NCBI GenBank assembly: GCA_013368315.1
Contig: JAACJM010000014.1
Coordinates: 496,001 to 560,000 of the forward strand
DNA from: Tetrapyrgos nigripes
Lineage: Eukaryota; Basidiomycota; Agaricomycetes; Agaricales; Campanellaceae
DNA: 64,000 bases
Direction: 5' to 3'
The translations under genes and the position numbers were made by a program. The notes below the pieces were generated by a model, which was not told where the DNA came from, made no database searches, and saw nothing but the letters and a program-made list of their open reading frames with translations. Below, one piece after another: positions 1 through 14,600 of the stretch (position 1 is the stretch's first letter; every line of letters starts with the position of its first letter).

Positions 1-1
1 G

Positions 2-436
2 ACAGGATCCATTACCACGTTCGATACCTATTGGTCCGATTTCTCACTCTCGGACAATGAGTCGACTTCCTCATCATCATCTTCGTCATCTTCGGACTAC
101 CTCGATTATGAGGATTCAGATGCACCATACGATATGGACTTTGCATTTCGTCGACGAGGCTTTGCGGCAGGCGGACTAGGACTGTCTCCTGGTAACGAAA
201 ACTTGATGTCTACTTCTCTACCTGTTGAGACTACGGGGATTGGCATTAGGGGTAGTCAACATTGGCTTGGGCACAGGTTCTCATACACATCGGACTGGGA
301 TTCCCTTCAAGGTTGGAGAGGTCAAGCTGGTTCAGCTTATCGGTTAACACCTAGGGCTCGGCGTTACAGCCCCTACAGTCCTTCTCTCACCCTTAGGGGA
401 CCGGCCGAGGGTAGGAGGAGGAGTGCTAGTGTATGA
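2..436 (+). CDS. 3' end of a Ser-rich protein of unknown function (partial)
   Basis: The frame starting at base 2 is open from the window edge to a stop at 434–436, giving about 144 C-terminal residues; the 5' part lies outside the window. The visible part starts with a mixed segment, then an acidic serine run (about nine consecutive Ser followed by Asp/Tyr/Glu), and ends in an Arg/Ser/Pro-rich basic tail. No domain is recognisable and no function is assigned. The acidic-then-basic low-complexity layout suggests a disordered tail of a larger protein. The frame is continuous with codon-like composition, so I regard it as real coding sequence. Confidence 0.55.
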   Translation, partial: TGSITTFDTYWSDFSLSDNESTSSSSSSSSSDYLDYEDSDAPYDMDFAFRRRGFAAGGLGLSPGNENLMSTSLPVETTGIGIRGSQHWLGHRFSYTSDWDSLQGWRGQAGSAYRLTPRARRYSPYSPSLTLRGPAEGRRRSASV

Positions 437-1113
437 GGCGAGTGAGGCGACGTTCTTTCCTTTTTTCTCTGTGTTTCTGCCGCAGCTATCTTTTTGGTGG
501 ATCTGTATTTTTAGCTCTATTCTGTCTGTGCATCTTATTCTTATTCTTATTCTTCATTTATTTGGATTTATCTGTATTTTTAGCGTGGACTGTTGTCTGT
601 TCTACATATACCTTTTACTTTCATCATCTTCTCTGCCTGGCTCTTATACACGGGTTTTTCTTGCTTGTTTTCTGCTCTGGATATGTTTTGCTTTTACTCT
701 CACGTTTTTACTTATCTTGTATTCGCTTTCTGTTGTGCATCGTCTCAAGTGTGCGTCCCTAATTGCACTGAATGTTGCCTCGTTATCATGATTCATGAAG
801 GACCCGGCGCTGTCGCCTTCATACGGGAGGAAGAGTCTTAAGAACTTAATGGCCTGGATCTCTAAACTGTAAAGTTTGTAAAGGACAAAACCACTGTCCC
901 TAAATGGCTTGCTTCTGCTCTGTGGTGCCAAAAGTTGGGCGGTTGAAGTTCTGACGGCGTGGGAGCAGATGTTCCGAATTCGGAACGCGACAAATTTTTT
1001 GAGTCTTTTGGGACGTCAACTTGTAACGTTGGCCTTAACTACAAGCTTTAATGAGTTTCGAGGTGAATGATATCTTATCAGCCCAGATATATGTCTCTCA
1101 ATTTTTCATTTTC
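437..1113. other. intergenic, T-rich, no gene seen
   Basis: Downstream of the partial Ser-rich gene the plus strand is strongly pyrimidine-rich (about 450–720), as in 3' UTR or terminator sequence of fungal genes. The ORFs here encode only Leu/Phe/Cys-rich translations of that T-rich DNA and are not believable genes. The last part, up to the TTTTCAG acceptor near 1113, may hold an unrecognised first exon or intron of the following MYND gene. Confidence 0.5.
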
Positions 1114-3070
1114 AGCTATTACAACCACCTGCCAAATGGTCTCCGACTAACAGAGCCAAGTTCGGACAGATAGCCAAACTTTTAAAGGACGCGATGGCAC
1201 GCAGTCTGCCCATGATCGCATTCTCGTCAATGTCCCCAGACATATTTCTGATGAGTCTACACCGTATCATGGCCCAACTTCCGTCCACACCATCCATGTA
1301 CAGTCTCAACTCGGATCCCATCACCCCTGTGCAAATATTTCAAGTTATCGCAATGTGTGTCGGAAGGGACGAGCTAATCACTCCGAGTGTTTGCGATGCT
1401 CTGCGTAGAAAGTGGCCCGAGACATGGGCATGGTATTCGTTCATGTTGGACAACTGCCTTAGACCGACTGCATACAGCGAAAGCGGAAAAGCTTTCCAGG
1501 ACGAGCTCCATTCGCACTGCGCAGGCTACATACCTCTTTGCCGTCTTCACTTCTCCCAGAAGAATTTGCGACGTGATCTATAACACTCCTGGGGCCGTTT
1601 CTTTAGTGGTCGAACTTCTATGGGTCCGGTCGATAGAGAAGGATATCCTTAATCCAGGTTCGGATGACATAACCGGCCAACACGTTATTTGGCATTTCAA
1701 GGCAAGCTGCTCAAAGGACTCCAATCGTTATCTCAAGAACGCGATCCAGACGCTTGACTCGGAGTTAGGCACGAAAGTCTTGCAGAGTCTGAACACCCAT
1801 GCACGAAAGAAGCTCAACTTGAGGAAACTCCACGAAGTCACCATATCTTTCTACTTCCTGCGCAAATACTCTCGGAAATTCCGATTTCTCTTTCTTTCCC
1901 TCCACGCAATGAACCTCGCGATTACCTTGTTTCGCAAACTCGTGCTACTACCCGCTCTTTCGGGAGACGAAGCTCACAGCAGGAAGTTTCGCTGTGCGGA
2001 ATATCTTATGTATCTATCCTACATGGTCGACGAACGCGGACACACTGCCATCATTGAGATGCTCAGAAGTCGATTACTCTTCGCTATGATGGAAGCTGTA
2101 CCTTACATTTTCCTCCAGTCGCACTCTGATCCTGAGCACCTTGCCAACGAAGTCCAGAAGCCCTACTTCAGACTCCTGGACGGCTTTGGCTTGCAAGCGA
2201 TCGACCCGTCTGTCTTAAAGGTCCTCTCCAAATCCATTTCTGCGATTGAGAAGGAGGGCTTTGACCGGCCAATAGAGAAGGCCCCAGAATCCATGAAGCG
2301 TCGTTGGGCTGCACTGAAGCAGAAAGTTCAAGACCTCATTGGATACAAGGAAATTTGGAAGCAACCGACTGAGATTCCCCGCTAGGTAAAATCTATAAAC
2401 AATTCTCTTGATTACTATGCTGACCCTTTATCTCTCCAGTGTCTGAGTTGCAAGGAATCGATTCTGGAGTCAGGCCACCCTGTCGCTGCTCTCAATGCAA
2501 GGACGCTTACTACTGCAGCAAGGAATGCCAAAAAGTCAGTTGGAGCAGCCATCGCGATGCTTGTCGACAAACACACGACGATATCACGCGTAAGTCCCTT
2601 CTTGTATAACAGTTTCCTTACCGGTTGAATCATCGTCTTCAGAAGGAGCTCTACCCGAACTGGACTTCTTCGACTCACAATTCAAGACCTGGCTCATCCA
2701 CCACGTCATTGACCAGTATCAGGGGAAAGCTGTATTCGACGAGAAATCTTATCGTGCTACTCATCCCGCTTATTCACCCCTTCAACCTGTTGTCCACATC
2801 CTTGATTTTGACCGCACTCCGATTCACTACGAAACGACGTCGATGCAAGAACTCGACGCACTGGTGACGGAAATGCTTGGCGCTCCGTTTCCCCACTGGC
2901 CTCGAGTCGCCCTGTCGGTAATTAGGCAAAAGGCCTTGCTGTTTGTTACTCGGTCGAAAGAACGTGCGGTAGGCCATTTCACAATAACCATAGTGAACCC
3001 TGACGGAACAAAAAACGATTCTGTGGTTACCTGTCGCAACGAGCTAGCTCACTATCGTCACTCGGGCTAG
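1114..3070 (+). pseudogene. MYND zinc-finger protein, frame-disrupted
   Basis: An exon opens after TTTTCAG at about 1113, in the frame that contains an ATG at 1194, and gives a helical region typical of agaric MYND proteins. Near 1520 the homology-like reading jumps to the next frame and runs to 2385. An intron (2386–2439) precedes an exon with the MYND core: CSQC at 2487–2498, then a Tyr-Cys pair and Cys, Trp, His and Cys in canonical spacing up to 2564. A further intron (about 2592–2641) leads to a last exon ending at 3070. Three faults stand out: the frame jump near 1520, a TAG directly before the donor (2383–2385), and the first zinc-ligand pair (C-x2-C at 2440) lying in a different frame from the rest of the finger. 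MYND fingers bind protein partners. The gene is probably decayed; sequencing errors are the alternative. The true 5' end was not found. Confidence 0.6.
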
Positions 3071-3282
3071 AAAAAATGTGCAGAGCATGGCGTTTGCTGT
3101 TCTATATCTTGTAAAGGCTGGGCACCATTGTACTCTGATATTTTTTGTAGAGTAAGTAACAGTCTTAGTAACTATTCAAAAAACATGAAAATTTGTATAA
3201 GTGGTACTTAGTGACGCGCATAAGCCTGCCCTAAATCACTTTTCCGTTGCGTCTTTCCCTATCATTTTGATCACGATTAACA

Positions 3283-5468
<2,186 letters not shown>

Positions 5469-5732
5469 TACCATGCTAGAGCTGCTTCCCGCCTGTTTGA
5501 TTATTGTGCTGTTTTGTGTACTGGTCTAAATCTGCTTTGTTGTACTACATGTCATTTTCCTTTCTTCTGTGCTGGTTGTATTGAGTTTTACGTATTGTAC
5601 AATGTAGGGTGATATAGTGATACAGCTTGAGTACTGCTTGCGGTAAGCAAACAAAAATTGAGTGCAGAACAAAACATCCGGAGAACACCATTGAAGAACA
5701 AGATAACAAGATAAAGGTTACCAAGAAAACCC

Positions 5733-7549
5733 TCAATACTCCATTTCCTCCTTTACAATGCGATCATGATGATGCATCTTCTCAATACCCTCCATAGGAT
5801 ACTCCTCTGGCCAAGGTATGAACATGAACTAAATGGATAAACAACATCAGTGAAGGAAGCAGACAAAGAGAATGAATGTATGCTCACCGGCATCTTCGTG
5901 CTTTGCCGTGGTTTTATATCAACACCATTTCTCCTCATATGGACACGAAGATGATTTTTCATCACATTCGCAGCAATCTCCTGCACCTTCTTATCATCCA
6001 AACGCCATGTCTTCTTCATAAGGAAAGTATAATCTTCAACAGGTATGGTATTAGGGAATGCGGAGTCGATAATAGATATGGGTTCAGTGTTTGGATCGGG
6101 TGGTGGAGGAGGCTTTGTCAAATCAAACGTCCAGTCGCATTTTCGGTCCGGACAGTACCACTTGAAAGAGTTCATCTGCTGACACTCCCCCTTGATGCAG
6201 TACACAGGTACCAGTTTCCCCAGAGCTATTTGGCTGTCACCTTCCGGTTCAGTGTCGCTATCCTCTTCAGCAGCAGAGGATTCCTCTGAAATATCAGACT
6301 CGTATTCCCGACCTGTTCTGGGTGCATGTCTGGGTTCTGGGGACGGTGTTCTGGAAGAGATGGCCGCTGTTGGCCTTGAGGTGGTGGGTCTAGGATTTAT
6401 ACAAAGCCTCTGAAGAGTCTTCTCCCAGTCCCCACCCGGTCCATATTGTGCCAAGTTTGGTTTCCCATTGACCGAACAACAAAACTCATACAAATTTGGT
6501 AGATTCAAGAAATGATGGTCCCTGCGATTGGTAGAAATCATTTGGGCAAGTAACCAATCTGCATGCTTCGCCAATATATCTTTGACGTGGGCCCTCGACA
6601 CATGCCACAGGTGACGAGGCCTGGTCGTCCTGCCCTCCTCATCGACATCAGAATCGTTTTCAGCATCGAACATGAAGCGTCGGTGGCGTGTCAGATCCTT
6701 ATGATGGGCCCGCATTTTCTCCACAAGCCAGTCAATGGTGCGGCCCGGAGGCTCTGGATAAGAAGGGGCGTTCTTCAGCGATACGAGAAAGGCAAGGAGA
6801 CGGGAGCGGGTGAAATACTGCTGGCTGAGGGTGTAAGTCTCGACGTCGAGGGACTTGATCAGGTATTCCCTGTAACTACAATGGGGAAAAGGCAGGAAAA
6901 TTATGACTCAGTAAGAAGACAAGCAGTACGCAGAATAGATGACATACATTGCCGTCTCCTGTCCTGGATAGTGAGGCTCCGAGTAGAAAATGAGTGATGT
7001 CGGGTCACGGTCAGCTGCAGACAATTCAGAAAGTAGTAAAAGTGCAAAGGCAATGTGCATACCCGAGAAACAGGCCGCAGGACGTGTCTTCACGCACATA
7101 ACATATACACTGATCGCTGAGCCTTCTCCAGGACGGGAACCATACAGCCTCTCGAGTGTAAGCCCACTCCTGCGAACTCCGTTTTCTATCTCGTCTCGTT
7201 CGCGCAAATCCTTCTGGAGCCAGTCCTTACCTTGATCAGATAACCAATCTAAATTTTCGAGATCGAGTATCCCGAAGAATCGAATAGGTGGAAGCGGAGA
7301 GGGCGACGCTGTAACGAATTCGGTATGGTCCAATCTATGGTTGGTATCTTTTAGAATACGAAGAAGAGCAGAGCAAGAGTTATCCGACATTGAGACTCAC
7401 CCGGTGACCTTCTTCCCCATGTCCATCCAGACCTCACGTAGTACTCCCCTCGTTTCACGTTTTCGCGCAAATTCAATCTGAAGGATCTTTTCCTCGGGGT
7501 AAGGACCAAAAGGTTCTGAGATGAGCTTTGCTAGATTGAGGGAAGGCAT
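5733..7549 (-). CDS. conserved protein of unknown function, 523 aa, five exons
   Basis: Exons 7401–7549, 7063–7334, 6948–7014, 5888–6875 and 5733–5828 join in frame with GT–AG borders to 523 residues. The start at 7549 is the first ATG; an upstream in-frame codon at 7603 is GTG. The N-terminal half is mixed alpha/beta without a family I recognise. A helical, charged region follows (exon 4 start), then a Ser/Pro/Glu-rich disordered linker (about residues 285–345) and a Cys-rich segment with C-x4-C (CIKGEC) and C-x4-C (CPDRKC) that could bind zinc. The C-terminus is acidic/basic and ends in EEMEY. It converges on the MCM6 copy. No function is assigned. Confidence 0.7.
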
Positions 7550-9628
7550 AGTGTCCAGCAGCCTCAAGACTCGAGGTGGTGGTAAGAGAAAAATAAGATA
7601 CACGCTGTACTCTATGGCTACTTTCCTCTTGATACAATCTCATTCCCACTGCGCGTTCACACTATCACATTCTTCTACATAGGACTATCAGGACCATATC
7701 ATCGCGTTCTTGTTGGTCAATATCCTAAGGCCAGGACTCATCAAAGTGGTATGTGACTAGGTTGTAACTTTTTGTTCATTCTGCCGGAATACTAGTAAGT
7801 GCATAAATTAGGCACAAGAAAAGAGGATGGCATCTGTGCGTGTTTTAATTTTGACCTGCGGTATGCTCTATTGATCTTTTCATCTACGCGCTCATTCTTC
7901 CCAGCCTGGAGACCGGTCGTTATAGAGGAAGCAGAGAAGATAAGTCGTTCTCTGTATATCTTCTTCCCAGTCCTCGGCCAGCCTCACCGTCCTCCTCGAT
8001 GACAGCTACTATGAGAGTTACAAGAGATTGCAGGTTGACCGGGAAAACACGACTCATGCAACAATAGACAAAAGAGTCAAGACTTAATGCATAAACCTCA
8101 GCTTAATGACCGCAACAAGACGGGACGCGCAGGTTACCAGGCACATACATAAAACTCACGACGCGGCCTTACAAGTTACAAGCGTCGAGAGTACTCGCAT
8201 TCCCGTAATTCGGATTGCGGTGCTCAAGCGCTCAATCTTGCCATTGATTACGCTTGATTCTCGGAGGTTCGCTCACCGAAAGGAGTTCCGCTGATCGGTC
8301 ACCTCTACTCAACTCAATAATCAATTGCACTGACAGTCAATCAGTCAAGCACGCATTCAAGCCATGGTGCCCGGGCCATTGTCATACGCTTATCTAGACT
8401 TCTTTGCATCATTTTCATTCAGTCCAGAATTCGGAGCGTCTCACTGAGCTCGGAGACGCATTGGCCCGAGTTTCGCTGCATTCAAGACAAACCTCTGATG
8501 ATGAACGCTAAACAGTTCCATCTCGCCCTCGTTACATTAATCAAACCTCTTTTGGACATGATACTACAGCTTCCATGCAGCTGCTTTCGTGTCACTTATC
8601 TTCTGCAATTGCGTTTGCACCTCTGTCTGTCTCTGTCAACGTCTGCTATTGTACCCACTGCGGAGGCACATAGCATTGGTAGCAACTGCTCTTCATTGAC
8701 TAGGGAAGGCTGAAGCTGATGGTCTCCATTAGCAGACTCAAAGTCTCAGTGCATTTCGCATCAGGACAAATTGATGTGGGTAGCTTTAGCAAACTTCAAC
8801 TTCCCAGGTCTCCTGAATATCAAGCAACGAGAGAATAGTTGGTTGGCTTGACAGAGTCTAGCGCGTCTCCATGTTCAGCGCTTTGAACGCGGTTCTGTCT
8901 GATAGCAGCAAGCACTTAAGTCGTGTAGGGTGAAATGTTTATACAACTTATGTCCTCGTTGCTCAGTTTGGTACGCGTCCTTCTTACTTTCTGTTGGAAG
9001 CAAGTCGGAAGACGTTCGTTCCCGAAATACCACAGATTTAGCCGGCACTGGAGTAATCATCTCAGCATCCCGGGACTACTATAGTATGTATCTGTGTCGA
9101 TCATTGAAAATAAACGCTGTGTCGTCTTCGTGCGAGATATTCGGGCAAATTGAAGACAAAGTCCGTAAAGCTCGAGGCGCGCTAACCTGCAAGCAACCTG
9201 GGAAATTTCTAGGAGTTGCATTTAGTACACTGACTACAGAAAGCGCATATATGTACGGTATAATTTTTATGTATCGTATATGGAAGAAAACCCGAGACCG
9301 ACGAGAGTATGTCCCAACCTGATGATAATGTGTTTACAGACTGCGATGTACATCGAGAGTCGCAATAGAGCAGTAAGCAAGGAAAGACGTGAAGAAGAGA
9401 TTCCCAAAGACTTTGTACATGGAACTAGTTTGCAATGCAACTGGTTAGATATAGGATTTGAACGACTGACGAAGAATGATGAGAAAGCCCACAGATTAGA
9501 TGTAAAATTCTTTTAGTATCGGCCCACTTGAGAAAAGGCTCCGAATAATACAAGAGGCACTACTTCCTTCCCTCCATGCTTCTCTGATCACAATCACCAT
9601 AATCGACCTGGCCCCGAACTTCACATCA
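7550..9628. other. gene-poor interval, nothing recognised
   Basis: About 2.1 kb between the unknown gene and the 3' end of the MADS-box gene. ORFs are short, overlap on both strands and show no family resemblance or splice logic. I see no repeats, tRNA or transposon domains. Part of it must hold the promoter of the leftward gene (upstream of 7549) and the 3' UTR of the MADS gene. Confidence 0.4.
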
Positions 9629-11684
9629 TCACAATTCCTTTTCCTTCTTGATCTCCGTTCCAACTCCGTTCGACCGACTGCGATTATTTCCAAAATCATG
9701 ATCATCTTCCTCTCCACCTGAGTGAGACCCTAATCTTGACCTTCTTCCAGTTACGCTCCCGATCCTAACCGTATCGACACGATGACCACTTCCAGCATTC
9801 CGTTCCCAAGACATTGAATTGCCTATGGATCGTCGTCCACCCCGGGATGAGCCACCACCGCCACCCCCAGGATGGCTACTATGAGATAAAAAATCCAACC
9901 AGTTGTCGTTTGTAGATCCAGATTGAGAAGTGTTCGAACCTGTGAGAAGCAAGGGAAAAGGAGATAAAATGGAAAGAGGATATAGCGTTTAGCGTCGGTC
10001 TGGAGTAAAAATCACGATAATAAGTACGACGAATTCGAAAGCAGAGACATCATCATCGGAAGCGAAGCGCAAAATGACGATAACACTTACCTGGAGGAAC
10101 AGAAGACCCCTCCGGCCAACTCAAACTCGAACTATACCCGCCGCCGCCCGAATTTCCTCCCGTACCACTTCCTCGAGAATTCCCAGGTCCAGCGTCGTCA
10201 TGTAAAAAAGAAAATATATCACTAGTCCCGCCATCGCCACCGTGCGTACCACTTCCATTCGTGTTCGAGGACCGATTCATACTCTGTCCGTAAAGTCCAG
10301 TTGGTGGTGTAGACGAATAATTTCCCATTCTTTGTTGTCCAGAACCTGTACTGGCCCCCGTCCCAGGGCCAGGTGGCGCTCCGCTTCGAAAGTCGTAAGT
10401 GGGAGGAATTAAATTTGGGGTTGACGAGGATAAAGGAAACACGGAATTATACTGTGATCCTCCGCCTCCACCTCTTGTGCTATACCCTGAAGTGGGACTG
10501 GAGGTGTAAGTACCGTACCCGGCACCTCCAGCAGCACTGCCACCAGCGCTCGATGCGCTGACGGGATCAGCGTCTGATGAGGATCGGTGGCTGCCAGTAG
10601 AGACGGAAATACCACCAGCCATACGCAACTTTTTGTTCGGGTTGCCAGAAGGTTGAGAGGGATGTGAGTGGTGATGTTGAAGGCTGGCGCCACTTCCTCC
10701 ACCGCCGCCGCTGCGAAGGACGGAGCGATCAGAGGAGACAGGTAGAGAGGGAGCATTTCCTCCGGAGCCTTGGGAAATGTTGTGAAGAGGAATCGCGTGT
10801 AATCCTCGGTGAGGCGGATAAGTCTGTGTCAGGTGTGCATCGCCACCAGGGAAAGACAGATGGAAAGAAAGGGAGAATTTGAGATTCGATGGCTGAAAAA
10901 GACTAAGAAATAAAAATTGCCCACGTCTTGCAGATCGCTCTTCACCCTAGTACCATCAATTCGACGTTTGGTACCCCGTTGATGAGTGTCTTCCTCGTCT
11001 TCGCCATCATCGTCATCCCCATCCCCCGCGTCTTCCGTCTTATTGGCGCTGCCTGAGAAATGGGCGGGTCCGAGAGTGTCCTTCTCTCCGTCGTGCTATA
11101 CCGTAACAAGTCGCTGGGAATCAGTGTCCATGTATGGAAAGATGAATGAAGAAGACGCACCCTCAGTCGACGGTTGACGATCTCGCTAATGTCGGACGAG
11201 CAATACTCGTACAACTTGACGTGATGTCCTGGTTTTTCTTCTGCAATGATAAAAATAGCTCAAGGGAGTGGCTTGGCAAAAGCAACACTAATACAAACCG
11301 AAGATGATGACTGCGACATCGATGCTGCAAAGAACTCCAAGCTCATAAGCCTTCTTGAACAAACCGTTCTTTCTCTGAAGGACGATGATGACGACGTCGT
11401 GCAGGGTCGTAAAGAACACGGAGAAGGATAAGAATAAGTAAGTACTCTATCAAGTCGACAATTAAGGTAAAAATAGTCATGAAGACGTACCTTTAAAAAA
11501 GTTACAGAACGATTGCGTTCATGCTAAGTATACGATTGCAATGTGCAATATAGAGTAAAATTGGAGGGGCAAACGATAATAGCACGGAGGACAGGAGGGA
11601 TAATGATAAGCAGAGGAGAAGGACGAGGATGAGGTGGATGAGACGTACCGTAATGGGCTGAATCTCGATTTTTCTTCTACCCAT
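9629..11684 (-). CDS. MADS-box transcription factor, MEF2/Rlm1 type
   Basis: Seven exons join in frame to 502 aa: 11649–11684, 11491–11523, 11299–11374, 11161–11240, 10925–11095, 10091–10892 and 9629–9939. The N-terminus [12 protein letters not shown] plus [11 protein letters not shown] plus [17 protein letters not shown] is a complete type II MADS box. It is followed by the SAM/MEF2-like extension ([20 protein letters not shown]). The family binds A/T-rich CArG-like sites as dimers; yeast Rlm1 acts below the cell-wall-integrity MAP kinase. After an acidic patch ([16 protein letters not shown]) comes a long low-complexity tail rich in Gly, Ser, Pro and Asn, including Gly runs and a His/Ser/Pro stretch, ending KKEKEL. 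The box is split over four small exons (36, 33, 76 and 80 nt), so automatic models may miss the start. Confidence 0.92.
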
Positions 11685-14600
11685 GGTAAAGTAAGGATGG
11701 GCGCAGAAAGCAAGGATTTGTCTTCATGTCCGGTTTTTGGATGTTCGGCACCAAGAGCTGTTTGTGTGCCGATGGATCATAACATGGCAACTTGTAGAAA
11801 CCGTGTTACGAACCTTTGAATACATTATACATTCATCCAGTGAACCCGCTGCTGCCGTCATCCGAAGTTCCCAGAAGATCCAACCTATCCGCAGCTTCCC
11901 GAATCTCTTTTCTCCATCAGATCGTTGCGTTTTCCCCCAAAGCAGATGCAAACCAGCTGTGTTTGGTTCTGCACTGGTTCTTGCCAACTATGACTCTGAG
12001 AGTAAGTACCTTGGAGAGCGCCGGAGATTCGACGGACCAGACTTCTCTGATGTCATTCGCGAGGTCACCTGCCGACATGCCGCCTCTTTCCCATACCACC
12101 ACTTCCTCGTCCCCCATCTTCTCCTGCTCACTGTTCCCACGTCAATGGTACTACGATGACCACCCCTTCGAAAAATCCCGAAAATTTTCATCTATCCCAT
12201 TCCTAGCTTCTTCAAGTTATCTCATCACATCTAGTATCTAATCGCATCGAATCCTTATTCCCTCTAAACAGCAACACCATATCAAGTCCGCGCATGATCA
12301 CTCACCCCAAAGTCACCGTGCTTCGACGCTTCTTTCAGCCACCTATTCAAAGATTGTGCAAAGACGCCTCGACAACATGATATCAAATGTCGCCGTCAAG
12401 CATGTTCTCACCGTCGACCAAACCCAGTCGGCCTTTAGTGGAGTATATCTTGTCCCTTTTTGTTTTCAGTTTCCTCTCTCGGTCCAAATTAGGCACGATC
12501 TCCAAATCTGTCACCTCCGTTGGATCAAACGACAGCGTGGGCAACCCAAAATGAACCAACGTCATGACTCTAATACCCGGATGATTTGCGAAGAGACAGT
12601 CAGCCACCATCGCACCTATTCAGCTAGTCGTCCTCATGATGCTCTAGTGCCACATTCGTATTCTTCCCTATTCAATACCAGGTATACGGAGACATTCATC
12701 CGTTGATGACTCGACTCCCGTATCTTGCTGGCACGGAAGGCCCTCGGTGCTCCGAGATGTTCAGAAGGTCGTTCTTAAAGCATCCTACATGCTGTGCCCG
12801 AGGATTAGCATTCTCAGGATGATATGTGCGCTTACTCTACCCAGTAGACGATTGGCCACAAATCAATGCTTTGAGACGATTTTCGGTACCTGGAGATACT
12901 TTCCTTGTTCGCCCTGTCTCGTTTGTTTCCTAGTGCCGGCAGGCTATCAACATCACATGGAATGTTTTTTCAACCCTAAAAAACAATTTACTGGGTGAAT
13001 GGTTTTTCAACCAGTTCAAATGGCCGGTTCCGAACGGGTTGAATGAATCACCAACTTGAACTTGCAATTGGTTCATTGACAGATAAAATGAACCTGTGAG
13101 TTTGAAAACCTCCTCCCGTTTTTGCTCTAACAGATTCGTTAGGCAGCGGACAGCCTCCGTGCCTCGTTATGCGTCGGTCTCATCATAATCAGATGTAACA
13201 AGCAGACATATCGTGTATCGTGACGTGGACATATGCTTTGTATCCTGCTTCGATCTTTGACTCGCTTTGATGTCGGTGTGTCGGCAAGCGTGGAGAGACT
13301 TCAAACTTGAAACGAACCAAATATCTCGCTGACGGGGATTTCTTCTACATTTTTCTTTCAGACGTCCGACTGCTAGTCGGATCGCTGGGGCGGGCTCGCT
13401 TGGACATCTCCGGACCGGCTTTCTGGCTGGCCTCCTTGTGGCATACGTTCTCCCACCCTTTGTGCCTTGCTCCGGACCCTTTCTTACTAGTAAGTAGCTC
13501 CAGCCAGTGGAATTTTGATTTGACATTGCATCCGCTGGGTCATTCTTCCGCCTCCAGATACACGCATGCGTATACGTGAAGACTGTCTTGAATACGTGTG
13601 AATACGGGTTCTGTGAAGGATGGATGGCCAACGGTGAAACACGGCAACAGGTTGTACGAGTTTTGCTTACGGTAAATCGATGTCCTATCACCATTTTATC
13701 AGCTACCTGACCGATGAACATACGAAGACGAAGCCTTGGAGAATCAGTGGCTTCTGGAAAAGCAGTACAGAGGTCATCAAGGGGGAGTTTCACGGCTGCC
13801 TCTCCGTCGCATTTAGGCGGCTTTTCCCTCAGCCGGTGGCAAACTGGGTGGGTGGCACTCTTTTCGTTATAAGCGAGATCGGTTTTGAAGCGACCTGAAT
13901 TCAGGAACTGCTATTGCACCGTTCAGGTTTCAGGCTTCAGAACTACAGCTCCATTCGGCGCCTACGCACTGTCTCTGCTATCCCCCGAAGACCGATTAAG
14001 GAGGACTCTCCAACCGTCCATCAAGGCTTTACATCTGTATTGGTTTGTCAACTTGTAAACGGAATATTATGAATGTAGTAACCCGGCGAAAAATCAAGGA
14101 AACAAATCAAGACCGAGATGGCAGGCTGAAAGAGGATAGTACGGAGATACGAATGAAACGATATGACAATCGAATGAATGAACGAAGATTGCTGTACATG
14201 CTTCTGAAGAATGATAGCACGAGTTATGGTTTTTCGACTACGGAAACGAAAACTCGGAGAGTTTCTTAGAAGGTAGTTTCTCCATGTACTCACGCAGTAC
14301 TATCGTAGACTGAATGGCACGGTCACTATCGATCTTCAATTTCCACCAATAGTCAGTATCTTTTTGATCATATGGATGCGCCGTGGATTGGTGGAGTAGA
14401 CCTTCGAGTGTCCCGATGACCTACACCGTAGATGGCCAAGCTGCGAGTGGCTACGCTGTAGCAAAGCAACGATAGCGACCGCTGAAGTGGCAGGTGTGAC
14501 TGACAATCGGAAATGTAGTATACGAGAAGAGGTTGGGCGTAGTGGCAACAACGTGAGTCTAGGGAACTCTTGATTCTTCACTGAATAGCGATAGGTAGCC

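Noticed and set aside
423..791. Hydrophobic ORFs after the first gene that look like membrane proteins
   Set aside because: They are overlapping translations of one T-rich stretch in three frames; such DNA always gives Leu/Phe-rich pseudo-helices.
12383..12610. 75-codon minus-strand ORF with protein-like composition
   Set aside because: It could be an exon, but no flanking exon, splice partner or family could be found.
13167..13793. 208-codon minus-strand ORF in the gene-poor tract
   Set aside because: It begins with GTG, has Arg/Ser/Thr-rich shadow-like composition, and shows no motif, splice context or family resemblance.
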